From Hypomesus transpacificus (taxonomy: Eukaryota; Chordata; Actinopteri; Osmeriformes; Osmeridae), in NCBI RefSeq assembly GCF_021917145.1, contig NC_061061.1, positions 3,233,390 to 3,297,389 of the forward strand: a stretch of 64,000 bases of DNA, in the 5' to 3' direction. Positions within the stretch are counted from its first letter, which is position 1. Each line of letters starts with the position of its first letter. Under the pieces are notes generated by a model. It was given only the letters and a program-made list of their open reading frames with translations. It was not told the DNA's origin and ran no database searches. Of the stretch, positions 1 to 10,876 are shown one piece after another. Both the position numbers and the translations under genes were made by a program.

Positions 1-577
1 ACACTAAAAACCATTTTGGGTTATCAATGTGACTACGCAAATTCTACACTGTCAAACTTAATATTCTCTCACTTCCCTGGCCCTGTTGGCTTCTACACAA
101 ACGTCTCTGCTTGGATAGGAATGTCTCACACACAACATTTCTGACGCTATTTATTCATGTGCAGTACTGTAATAACAATAGGATCGACATTTTTAAGGTA
201 ATTGATAACCGATTCTGCATTCACCGACAAAACCTCTGATTCTCCAACAAATTCCATCAAAAGTCGATGCCGGTTTTGAAATAAGAAGTTTTCCATGTCT
301 CGGAAAACCATTCCCTCAATTTACAGTGATCCAACTGATCCCTCAGACAAACCACCAAACGTATACCCTGCAACACAGCTGGTGCATACTGAAAGAAGTA
401 TTTGCCCAGAGCTAAGCAAGATCCTGTCAGCGTTTCCATGGCTCCAGAGAGATGTCCATGCCTCAAGCTATTCCTGGAAGCGGGGGACACTTAAGTGGTG
501 TCTGTCTTTAATATCCAGAGAGGACTGGGTGCTCTTCAACCACTCTCACGGGACCTTCTCCTCTTCCTCCTCCTGCA

Positions 578-608
<31 letters not shown>

Positions 609-1228
609 TTCTCCTCTTCCTCCTCCTGCACCCCCCACCCCCCCCCCCCCCCCCCTCCTTCTGCTCTTTCACAGAACTGAGCCAGTGGATGGCTCCTCCT
701 GTTACACAGGCCCACTAAGACATGAGATAGCACACCTCAAGTCATTTATAGTACATTACACATTACACCTGTTGCAGCCGTACTGGTCCTACTCTGGTCC
801 ACGTTACACCTGTTGCAGCCGTACTGGTCCTACTCTGGTGCACGTTTTTCTTTATTTTTTCGTTATTTGTTTTCTTCCAGGGTTTTTAATCCCAGACTAG
901 AATCAAAAGCATTCATTCATTCGTCCATTTCGTGTCTGATACTTATTCTTCCATAGAACACTTTCAATCAAATATGTCTCAAAATAGATATGAACAACAA
1001 CAAAATAACGTAGAAGGAATTGGGGTTAAGCAGCATAATTCCCTGAGCACAGACTTCCAAGGATTACAAAACACTTTTTGGCAGGATATGTGCACCTAAA
1101 ATCCTATTAAGAGGGTTCTAGTCTTACAGACGATAAGTCTCTCGTTCTGTTTCTCTTGTTGTGAGTCCGGACCACAGTTTCTTCAGGTTCAAGCTGAAAC
1201 TTCTGGGTTCTGCTGGACCCGCCTCGAC
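1..1228. other. Downstream flank of the TBC gene, low complexity
   Basis: I see no gene here. The stretch holds two poly-C tracts (about 577-605 and 636-655) set in CT-rich sequence. It also holds a 37-bp direct duplication at about 765-840 (two copies of a unit containing CCTGTTGCAGCCGTACTGG). Reading frames across this stretch are Pro-rich or Gly-rich artefacts of the repeats. Confidence 0.6.
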
Positions 1229-2310
1229 TCAGGAGAAGAAGCTACGGAGCTGGTACAAGAAGTGTTCGTCTTTGTTCTTGCGAGTCCGGCCATGTCCGTT
1301 CAGGTAGTCCCAGGCGGATCGCTTGCAGTAGTTGTAGAAATGCTCCTCGGCCTTCTTCAGGGTCAAGTTCAGGTCCAGAGTCCCCTGAAGGCTGCAACGA
1401 CAAACAGCATGACACCCATCAAACAAAGTAGTACACAGTAAATTGTATACTTTCGTTGAGACATACACATAATGGCTGGGTTTCCCAGATTCGCTAAGAA
1501 GCTCTTAACGCTAGGAGCTTCTTAGGAGCATTCTAAGAGCATTCTAGAGCATTCTTAGAACGCTCCTAGGAAGCTCTTAGCGTTAAGAGCTTCTTAATGA
1601 ATCTGGGAAACCCGGCCAATGTGTTTTAGTATGTCTGTATAAATATATATATATAGTTTGCCCACGCTTCCTTTATAAACAACTGTGAATGACACAAACC
1701 TGTGAGTGAGTGTGTGTGTCAATCTATATCTCGCTTGCTTGCTTGCTACATGCTGACATGCTTCATGCACAAACCTGCTTGTGAACTGGATGAGCTGTAC
1801 ATCGTTCCTGCATCTTAGCAAAGATTCTCTGTTCTCCAACAGGATGGTGGCACAGATGAAGAGTTCAAAGGTGAAGTCTGTGTTAATGGCCTGGGGCTCC
1901 GTCAGCAGATTATCCTCTGGAACTAGACCAGGAGACCGACGACATAGAAATGAGGCACCCACATATGCAGCATTCACTAGGTATGACACTACATGTTCAG
2001 TGCTCTGTGTATGTGGGCCTGTACCTCACTTTTGCTGTGTGTGTATGTGTGTGAGCGTGCGTGTGGGCCTGCACCTCACCTATGCTGTGTGTGTGTGTGC
2101 GTGTGGGCCTGCACCTCACCTATGCTTTGTGTGTGTGTGTGTGTGGGCCTGCACCTCACCTATGCTGTGTGTGTGTGGGCCTGCACCTCACCTATGCTGT
2201 GTGTGTGTGTGTGTGGGCCTACACCTCACCTATGCTGTGTGTGTGCGTGTGTGTGGGCCTGCACCTCACCTATGCTGTGTGTGTGTGTGTGGGCCTGCAC
2301 CTCACCTATG

Positions 2311-2363
<53 letters not shown>

Positions 2364-5300
2364 CCTGCACCTCATCTATGCTGTGTGTGTGTTTGGGCCT
2401 ACACCTCACCTATGCTGTGTGTGTGTGTGTGTGTGCCTGCACCTCACCTATGCTGTGTGTGTGTGTGTGTGCCTGCACCTCACCTATGCTGTGTTTGTTT
2501 GCCAGCCTCTCCTGGTAGCGGGCACGCTCCACCTGCTGTGAGATGAGTTCCAGGTGGTCACAACTCAGGATCTCAAACAAACGCAGCGCATCACTGTGTT
2601 CAAACTCCCTCTGGAAGCCCAGCAGCAGCCACCTGCCACACACACACACGCACAAACACACGCACACACACGCACACACACAGCATAGGTCAGATGCAGG
2701 CCTACATACAGACACACACATGCAAAATACTTATACAAAAGTAAAGAACTGTTACTAAGAAAACTGTGTATGTCTAAAAAGGGTTGTTGAGTAAATGTAT
2801 GTGTGTATGAGTGTGGTGTGTATGTGTGTGTCTGTTTGTGCCTGTGTGTGTGTTCCACACCTATGACAGAAGGTGAAACTCTCCATGTTGTCTGTGACCA
2901 AGTGGGCGTGGAGCTGAGGGTCTAGTTCCTTAAGCAGCGCCGCCTCCAGCTCTGAGAGACAGCACAGAGAGCCAATCAACACAGTCATTCCGGCATCGTC
3001 ACCAGAACACAGGAGATTACATCAGAAGACAGACACACAAATCCCAGTCATACAGAGCAAACTCCACCTATTAACTGCATACAGTTCAATTAAACTAAAT
3101 CCCCAATAAGTCGCTTTTCTGTTTTCTGTAAAGGACTAGATAGCAAACAAACCGATCTTCCTGTGTAGGCCATCCGCCGTGAAGTCCTTAGAGAACTTCT
3201 CCATGTAACAGGAGAAGCTCCAGAACGTGTCCACCTCAGAGTCCATGACCTCCAGGAACCGGCTGCACAAGTCGTTCATCCCCTGGGCGTAACTGACCTC
3301 TGAGTCGGGAATACAAGCACTTAATCATGAGACATGCAAATCAGTTCAGGATTCTCTTTTGGGTCTTGTCAACATAGACGGATACATCTCTGGTATTTCG
3401 TGGCTTTAAACCAGTGTTTCTCAACTGGTGGGTCGCGAGCTGGTGTGGAGAGGGTCGTAGACATGTGTTTCAGCTCCGTCAAAAAATATTTTTACTTTTC
3501 GGAAGTTGCTGAACTTCCGATTGTGCGCTTTTATTTTGAAAGCCGTGTTATACAGAGTTACATGCCAACTACCAGCCAATCATAAACACCACCTGGAACC
3601 TCCACCCCCCTTGCCCCCCCATGGTGACTTATTGACCAAGGAGCAATATGGATCCTGAAGTTAGACCAGTTGAGAAACACTGCTTTACCACAGTGATTTG
3701 CTTTGCGTTGTCTTGTCCCAAGAATTTCAGTACCCAGTCTGACCTTGTGTTGTTCTGTGCACTTGACAAATGAAACAACTTTAAACTTGCTTTTAGTCGT
3801 TACGCCACTAGAGGGCTCTCTAATACTCGCCCAATGTTTCTGACTACATGCATCATTACAATCCGCATCAAAACTGAAACTAGAGAAAAACACAAGGAGG
3901 TGTGAAAGTGAGAAACAAACGAGACACAAAGTGGAAAAAAAAGTGTGATAAAGACAAAATAGTGAGAAGAAATTGTTATAAAAAGTGGTCAAAGTGTGAA
4001 AACAGAAAGGATAGAGAGAGAGAGTGTTTGTGTGTGGGTGGGTGTTTGTGTGGGTGGGTGGAGGCAGAAGGGAAGATAGGCTTTTCCACAGGTTACTCAT
4101 AATCAAACGTGACAGCCGTGTCCTGCCTCCTACCTGGGTGAAAAGCAGCGTAGGTGATGAGAATGTTCCTCAACACCAAGAGATTTCCTGATCCTTCACC
4201 CCTGAATGGAAAATGCACACCGTCAACACACTCTCCCTCTCAAAATGAATGAAATGAAATCACTGCTCTCACTTAATAAGTTGTCGTATGTACCTGCTCT
4301 GTATGTTAAGAAGGCATGTCACACCAAATGCCTGAAAAGGCTAATCTCTACCAACAGAGCCTCCTTATCCCAGTGTAAACAGAAGGCCCTGTTTCTGCTC
4401 TGAAATCCCTCGTTGAGTTCATTCCTGGCTGTATGAGCCAGTTTGAACAGAATCTTAAACTGTTTGCATAGACTGTTAAAAAGATGCACAGATTAATCCA
4501 CTCTAAACAGGCTGCTGGACTACTTTATCTGCAGCGGGAAGAAGTTGGAGCTCAGTTCAGTAGTAAACAACAGAAACATACTGTGTTACACAATAAGCTT
4601 TGGAAGTATTTCTGGTTGTTTGTAGCAAGTGACCAAAGCTTGACGCAGCAGATTCTGCTCACGGTCTCTGACTGAGAACAGACGCATTCCTGACACAGCT
4701 GAAGAGAGGAGGTCACGCGAAGCTGGTCAGTTCTGGATGAGAGGACGATAACTTAACTGCTACTCACAAGTAGTAGTCCAGGTCTCTGTCAGTTCGAGGC
4801 ACATCCTTGTCAATGATCCGAATAGCCTCTTGAAGCTCCTCAAGGTCAAAGGTTACCCGCTCAAACAACACCTGAGGACAGAAAGCAGAGAGACAGGCGT
4901 CAGCCATAAAGGACACACACATTCACCAAACACACTTCAACACCATCAATGCTGGTGTTTATAAAGGTGCAATAAAAGTAGTGTTACCTGTCAGAAAAAG
5001 AATGTGACATAGTCTTACACACAACAGGCGTGGGAATGACAAACACACTTTGTTGACTTACTGAACCGTCTATGTCCTGGTTCAGTTAGAGCTATTTAAA
5101 GCTCATGTGTAAGTTCAGCAAACAGTTGAAGAACCCTAACCACAATCAGCAAATTGTGCCAAGGTAAAGACATCCTGTCTGGACCTGTGCCTGGAGCTCC
5201 AGGAAGGCTAGCTTGTCTCTGGCTTCCTCCTGCTGGTCCTGCTGCTGGGCCTGGGCCTGCCTCTGGTCAAAGTAGCGCACCGCTTCCACCAACTCAGCTG

Positions 5301-7397
5301 AAACGTAGAACAGGGCACAAGGGAGAAAGGGAGTCAGAAGCAGGAAATAGAGAGAGGACAGCGTGAGAGAGCACAGATCCAAAAACAGCTTTTCAGGGAA
5401 AGCGAAACCTCCACGATTGAGAACGATACCATCAGTGCCGTTGAGTCTCAGCCGGATGGAATCAGGAAGTATCTGCTGCCACTTCCTCTTCATGACCTGG
5501 TAGCGGACGGCTAGCTGCTCCTGCAGCAGGGGGCGCTCTAGAGCGGTGGAGCTGCAGGGGTACATCCCAAACAGGAAACGCCACACCAGGCCACGCTCTG
5601 TGGGAGACACACCACCTGGAGAGACAGAGTCAACAACTTAAAATGGGCTCCGGTACCAAAAACAGTACTGTTATGTTATTGGCCGGGTTTCCCAGGTTCG
5701 TTAAGAAGTTCATAACGCTAAAAGCGTCTTAAGAACGTTCTAATGGCGCTCTTGAACGCTCTTAGAACGTTCTTAAGGAGATCTTAGCGTTAAGAGTTTC
5801 TTAAAGAATCTGGGAAACCGGGCCATTATCATGCCCACAGTGCTGGCACAGAGAAATGCTGTTGCTTCTTCACTAAGGCAATTGACAGGCTACTGTACTG
5901 TAATGGACTGGATCAAAGGTATCTTGGTATATCCCTTTTAACCAACCTATAGGCTTAAACAAACTTTGGGAATCTGAGAGAAAAACAACCCTTGATGCAA
6001 GGTAAACCTCAACCTTATTTTCTTTCATTCTGTCATTCAAAGGGAACATTAGGCTATGCTTTGCAACATCACCTGCTAGTAAAGCTGGAGACAGGAAGAA
6101 ATAGAAGGAGAGAGAGAGAGGGGGACAAGTGAGGGAGAAAGAGAGCCTGACTGAGAGAGAGAAGGATTTTCCACATTCCTGAATCCGGATCATGCTTGTG
6201 ATAGATTCACTCTGATGTGTTCCCTGATTAGTGACTTCTAAAAGGATGTGGGAGTTGCCCCTATGGTCCCTTGGGGTGTCTGTCTTGTACCCTGCGTGCA
6301 AAGAAAGCTCTGCAAAAGCCTTTCAGCATGACGAAAGTGACCCGCACAGACATGTTGGGTTACTGAAAGACCAGAGTTACAGTTGATGAGGCTTCTTGTC
6401 TCTCCTCTATGGACCACAATGGATGAGAAAGATGCAGCTGTTTTTACACAAACATCTCCTCCATCCTGCTGACAGACTGGTTGCCAATGAGCATTCCTAC
6501 ATTGCTGTTTTGTGCAGTACCTACTGCCCACCCTCACACAATCTGTTTGGGACCTCACGGCCACTGTGTGTGTGCAATGTGGACAGCATCATGACTGTTG
6601 ATTTTGACAGGTATTTAATGATTTATTGATTCTCTACACATAAGACTTTCTGGTTGGATAAAAAGGCCTCACTCACACGTGACTATTTGTATCTGACAAT
6701 GGCTTTACATGAGAAAGGTAGTTGATGTTCACTGTATGGGGGCATGCAAACCTTCTGGCAGAGAACATCAACTGCCTGTCCTATAACTGTAAAGCCTTTG
6801 AGAGACTAAAATAGTCATGCTGGGAACCCTTTGCTCTAGGGTTTTCTAGAGGTTAGACTCCTTGTGAATAGTTTGCCTATTCCACAGAGCTTGCTCCTCA
6901 GGCAAAGCGTCACTTGACTCTTGACTGCTGCGGTCGAGTAGCTAATAAACAAATCAGGACATTATTTCGAGTGATCTTTTGAAACATTATAAACAGAATA
7001 AATAAAATCACTTTCAATGTCGTGAAAATGACTACCTAAGTGTTTACTGCACCATAAAGAATAAACTTAATCCGGAAATTCCTCAGTGGTTTGAGAGAAT
7101 AAAATTGTCATTACGGTCGATGGACATTCAAGAGCTTCATTATCGAAGAAATTACATGATTTTTCATTTACCGTTTTTGAAAATGTGCATTCGCAGCCTC
7201 GATTCGTCCACTCTCCCTTCTGCGTCCATCACCCCAGGTAACCGGAGCGGTGTTGTAGTTGGTGCAGGAGTTGTTACCGATCCAACTGTCCGCAGGACAG
7301 CTACGTCCGCGGTTGTCGCTAACGAACTCCTAGGAATCGTTCCGTTCATTAGGCTAAATGTTTCTTTAGTTGCGGGATTGCTGTTATTGCTGTTCAT
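1229..7397 (-). CDS. TBC-domain RabGAP, complete 10-exon gene (464 aa)
   Basis: The product should accelerate GTP hydrolysis by a Rab GTPase in membrane traffic. Coding exons in order of transcription are 7397-7172, 5615-5430, 5297-5185, 4871-4768, 4201-4134, 3299-3153, 2951-2861, 2632-2484, 1922-1775 and 1391-1229. All borders are GT..AG and they sum to 1395 bases, 465 codons with the stop. Both catalytic fingers are visible: the arginine finger IDKDVPR in the fourth exon and the glutamine finger YAQG in the sixth. FCHRWLLLGFQREF follows, as in TBC domains. A Gln-rich helical stretch (around RQAQAQQQDQQEE) is inserted between the TBC N-terminus and the arginine finger. The start is the first ATG of the exon at 7397, giving a hydrophilic Asn/Ser/Thr-rich leader. 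The fold is TBC1D15/16/25-like, but I cannot assign the paralog, so no symbol is given. The minus-strand AATAAA nearest the stop that I noticed is at 851-856. Confidence 0.88.
1474..1617. mobile_element. 144-bp palindromic MITE, copy 1
   Basis: The element starts GGCTGGGTTTCCCAGATTCG and ends CTGGGAAACCCGGCC. It is close to a perfect inverted repeat along its whole length, so it could fold as one hairpin. The flanks carry a 3-bp target duplication AAT/AAT. It lies in the last intron of the TBC gene. A sister copy of the same length sits at 5681-5824. Confidence 0.8.
2010..2484 (-). repeat. Minisatellite built from a splice-donor junction plus a GT tract
   Basis: About a dozen units of 30-70 bp, each a (GT)n tract followed by GGGCCTGCACCTCACCTATG on the plus strand. 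On the transcribed minus strand each unit reads CAGCATAG/GTGAGGTGCAGG. That is the sequence of the real splice donor of the TBC exon ending at 2484. Ten intact copies of CCTCACCTAT are present: the real donor, plus nine decoys between 2074 and 2450. One further unit is broken (CTCATCTATG near 2371) and one has diverged near 2018. Confidence 0.85.
3412..3682. mobile_element. hAT-type MITE
   Basis: Inverted ends CAGTGTTTCTCAACTGG and its complement CCAGTTGAGAAACACTG enclose 271 bp. The flanking octamers CTTTAAAC and CTTTACCA match at 6 of 8 positions, as expected of a decayed hAT target duplication. It lies in a TBC gene intron. Confidence 0.7.
5681..5824. mobile_element. 144-bp palindromic MITE, copy 2
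   Basis: Same family as 1474-1617: starts GGCCGGGTTTCCCAGG, ends CTGGGAAACCGGGCC, nearly self-complementary throughout. Flanked by ATT/ATT. It lies in the first intron of the TBC gene. Confidence 0.8.
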
Positions 7398-7942
7398 TAC
7401 CCGAACCCATTACCTTTTTGTGTGTACTTCTACTGCTTAACACAGGTGACGACAGTAGTGTATTCATGTCACACATATTTATGCCATGGAGACACCTATT
7501 TAGTGAAGACACCGACTTGGACAGCGCATCCTTTTACAATGAAGTTGGACCAGCCTAAATCATTATGTTATAAAGAACGAAAAGGACGAGCAGCCTATCT
7601 TACTCCTATGAAACTTTCTATATAATCCACTGGTGATCCAAGAATACTCCAGCTCAGAAATTTGTTTAGTGAGATGTGTCTGTGTGAACCGCCCACTTCA
7701 AACCAATCTTTCCTGCGGGTCATATGACTGAAACTTTTTTTGTGTGGCCTACATTTAGCATACCGTGTTCAAAGCTTCAACTTGCATCAGAGTTCAGACA
7801 CCACCTAGTGGTTCACTGAATTATTCTGAAAAAGGTTGCAAGATTGTTACACACTCAATATACACGTGCCATGGAAAGAGTAAAATTGCAGTAAGCCTAA
7901 TATGTGTCTGGTGGTCTATGGTCTGGTCCCGTAATTCATGAC

Positions 7943-8135
7943 ACATTTACATTTAGTCATTTAGCAGACGCTTTTATCCAGAGCGACTTACAGTAAGTAC
8001 AGGGACATTACCCCGAGGCAAGTGGGGTGAAGTGCCTTGCCCAAGGACACAACGTCATTTGGCACGGCGGGGAATCGATCCGGCGACCTTCTGATTACTA
8101 GCCCGACTCCTTCACTGCTCAGCCATCTGACTCCC
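7943..8135 (+). repeat. Dispersed fish repeat (SINE-like)
   Basis: Begins with the common teleost repeat start CATTTACATTTAGTCATTTA, then GCAGACGCTTTTATCC. It ends in a stretch with GGGGAATCGATCCGGCGACC, which resembles a tRNA-like box. Related pieces occur at about 23530-23640, 27000-27130 (reverse) and 49300-49450. Confidence 0.6.
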
Positions 8136-8615
8136 AAAATGACACTCAACATCAGATAGGCAGCGAGTAATGCCGTTGCCCTTTCCAGTACAAACAGTAT
8201 TTGTTAAATAACATGTGCTACCGGCAGGCTATTTCTTTTTTTATTGAAACAGTAGGTCCGTTATTTTAATTGTGAACTCTGTTTTGCCATTGTAAACAAA
8301 CAACAATGTATTATCCCTATCATTAGGGTGACGAAACACTTTACTGACAGTGCTGCATACAAAGGAATGGGTGTGTCCTCCAGATCTGAAAGAAAATACA
8401 GCCCAAATTATATTTAAGCCACAGCCTAACCTCAACAAAGTTTGCACCGAACAATATAAAGGATTAATGAGAGTGAAACTGGTCAGTCAGGGATTATTTA
8501 TATGTCCTTTTACTCAATATTTATGCTAGAAAGGATTGCAATGGCAACTCTGATTTAGCAATGCAAAGAGAATAGAAGTTTGAATATAAAAGCTTTCTAA
8601 AATAGAATAGCCTAC

Positions 8616-8969
8616 CTGTGGCTGGTTTAAGTGTGGGCCTCAGAGCAAACACATTCACTCTTGTTCCGTTTCCATGGTACTGCCGGCGCCTGTCATTGAT
8701 GTGACACTGCATGTTGCAGTAGTAAGTGTCAGTGTCGTTCAGCTCGAGACCGTTTAGCACTAAGGTACTTTTTGTCTTCAGAAACCTCTCCTGGAACGGG
8801 GCCCATTTGCTTACTTCTTTCCAGACGTTCCTCTTGATGAACCAGCTGGTCACACAGTTTGAGATCTTGTCTCCCCGGTCGGAGAGGGTACGACAGCTGA
8901 TGGAGATGTTCTGGCCCAAAAACCTGGTCACCTCCGGAGGGTTCTGCTCCACCCATATGTTTCCATACA
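8616..8969 (-). CDS. V-set Ig exon with J-like motif, NKp30/NCR3-like (partial gene)
   Basis: One 354-bp exon with phase-1 borders (acceptor CTGTCCAG, donor GGTAGGC). It encodes a complete V-set domain: B-strand ISISC, C-strand CVTSWF, and D-T-D-T-Y-Y-C on the F strand. The G strand is a germline-joined J-like motif, GNGTRVNV (G-x-G-T). The start (WVEQNPPEVTRFLGQ) and end resemble the NKp30 (NCR3) Ig domain, and VJ-type domains also occur in NITRs. NKp30 is an activating NK-cell receptor, but the fish role is unknown. I could not find a signal-peptide exon upstream (8970-10400) or a convincing membrane exon downstream. A minus-strand frame at 8241-8447 ends beside an AATAAA and could be a tail or noise. 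This may be an incomplete gene or a relic, although the exon itself is open. Confidence 0.6.
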
Positions 8970-9009
8970 CTGGACAGAAGAATAAGACAAAAACACTGTG
9001 GTCTGTCTG

Positions 9010-10876
9010 ACTTGTACAGTGCCCTCAATAATCATTGGTGCCCCTAGTAAAGATGAGTTAGAAGGTCATGAACAAAAAAGAATGAGCTTATCACATATTG
9101 AAATTGTTTTGTTTTTTTTACAAACCTTGTGCTTCAATTATTGGCACCCCAAAATATTTAAATGAATACAATTTAACAAAAGTATTTTCCCATAATTTTT
9201 TACTGATTGATCAGTGTTTAGGAACTAGTAATACATGACTTCTTGTTTCACAGGGGTATAAATATGAGGTGACATAGAGGCAACATTCAATTATTCGTAC
9301 ATCAACATGGGAATGATAAGAGAACATTCAAATTAAACAAGGGAATAGTGTGTTTAGATTGATTCAGGTCAAGGAATGGCAATTGAAAAAATGCAATTCA
9401 CTTAAAAATGTCTTTATGTACAATAAGGGCAACTAGTGCACAGTGCCCGTGATGCAGTAGATGATGAAGATATCAATGACACACAAACAAATTCCTGGAA
9501 ATACACATTTCCAGCACTGCACAAATAGTGCAGTGGTCATAATTTTTGTGCCTGTTTTGCAGCTGCAGCTTTTTCAATTGAAATTCGTAAAACTAGGTGT
9601 TCAACTTCCACAACACCAGTGTCTCCACAAGTAATTTTTCTTACATGGCACATCCTGGCACACTTGATAGCTTAGGCACACATTTCACTTGATCTATCTT
9701 TTTATTTTAAACTAGAATAGAAGTGTTGACAGCAGAAGACCCAAGTAGAGAGATTTCAGCATGTAAGTATGTAGTTAAATAAAATAGATAATGCACAAGC
9801 AGCACTGTTTGTCATTTTAACAGTTATTTAAAAACTAAAAATACAATTTACATACCCTGTGTATGGATCATGGCATGAATTAGAAGACTGTGTTGAAGGA
9901 TCTCTCTCTAAAATAAACAGAGCCATTGTTGATCCTGTTGTCATTCGGTATCACATGTAAGCATATATATGTCTCAGAAAATGTATTCCAATATTTCAAT
10001 ACATTATTTCTAATAATAAAAAATACTTCTGGTGTTTTTCTTTTTGACTAAATGAGTCTACATCAGATACGAGTGACAGAAAACATGTAATCAATCTTAC
10101 CATTTTAATGTGATGTGTAGAACAATTTGGTTTTGTTCCGTAACACACTTCCTGCACTCGTCATCATTTTACTTGTCACACATCCTATGGTTAGTGGTAA
10201 CATCTCTCTTCTACCAGGGGGCTCTTCCGCCTTGGTCTCACAGTGTGAATGTGCACATCAGTGTTTTCAGGTTCTCAGATATTGGTGTCAAGTAATAACT
10301 TCTACAATCTTACATTGTAGAATTTTCCAGAGTAGTTTTTTTTTTTTACAATGAAAAACCAATGATAGTCTATCATAGATATGGTCTATATTTAGCCAGA
10401 TTATGAGTTGAAACACTTTCAACTGCTACCATGACCAAGCTGGAACTTCCTTAAAACACTATTCTTAAGTAACAGGAAATATACACCCAAAAGCATCTGA
10501 CCATTTTTTTTAACAGTTTGACAGTTTGTGCTATGGCCATTGAGCAGGATATGAGGCACAATGGACACTGCTGACACCGTCCTTGGAATCATGTCATTCT
10601 ATAGGGTCCTCTCTCTTCACCACTCAGTAGGTACCATTCCAGAGCTTTGCCAAATATTACATCTATGTGTGTGTTTGTGAGTTGAATTATGTTATTCAAA
10701 ATGGTCTCAAAAGTGACAAACAAATATTTGTTATACTAGACATATCTGTTACGAATATATTCATTAGACTTGTGTTTGCCATAGGCTCTGGTGTAGATGT
10801 TTCTGATGTGGTTTAAAGTTGGACATGTATCCCATCAGTAGTTTAAACCCTTCCTATTCTCTCTTCATTGGACTAG
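9010..10876. other. Gene-poor interval with repeat fragments
   Basis: At about 9016-9150 there is a common fish repeat end (CAGTGCCCTCAATAATCATT). At about 9440-9640 there is a block similar to 31790-31960, upstream of gene B, so parts of this flank were duplicated long ago. A short open frame at about 10127-10354 begins with a hydrophobic run but has no supported exon context. I see no other gene. Confidence 0.5.

Noticed and set aside
295-900. Pro-rich open frame
   Set aside because: Driven by poly-C and CT tracts; it has no splice context or conserved domain.
2010-2484. CRISPR-like array
   Set aside because: Units are a minisatellite with GT tracts of variable length; the genome is eukaryotic.
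1781-2546. Long Cys/Val-rich open frames on the plus strand (up to 245 codons)
   Set aside because: They are readings of the GT minisatellite in all three frames, antisense to the TBC gene, with no domain content.
8241-8447. Membrane exon for the NKp30-like gene
   Set aside because: The hydrophobic run is too short for a clear helix and no matching acceptor was secure.
10110-10354. Possible signal-peptide exon (hydrophobic run ALVIILLVTH)
   Set aside because: No ATG in frame at the start of the hydrophobic run, and no Ig exon that needs it; the Siglec-15-like gene already has its own signal exon at 10877.
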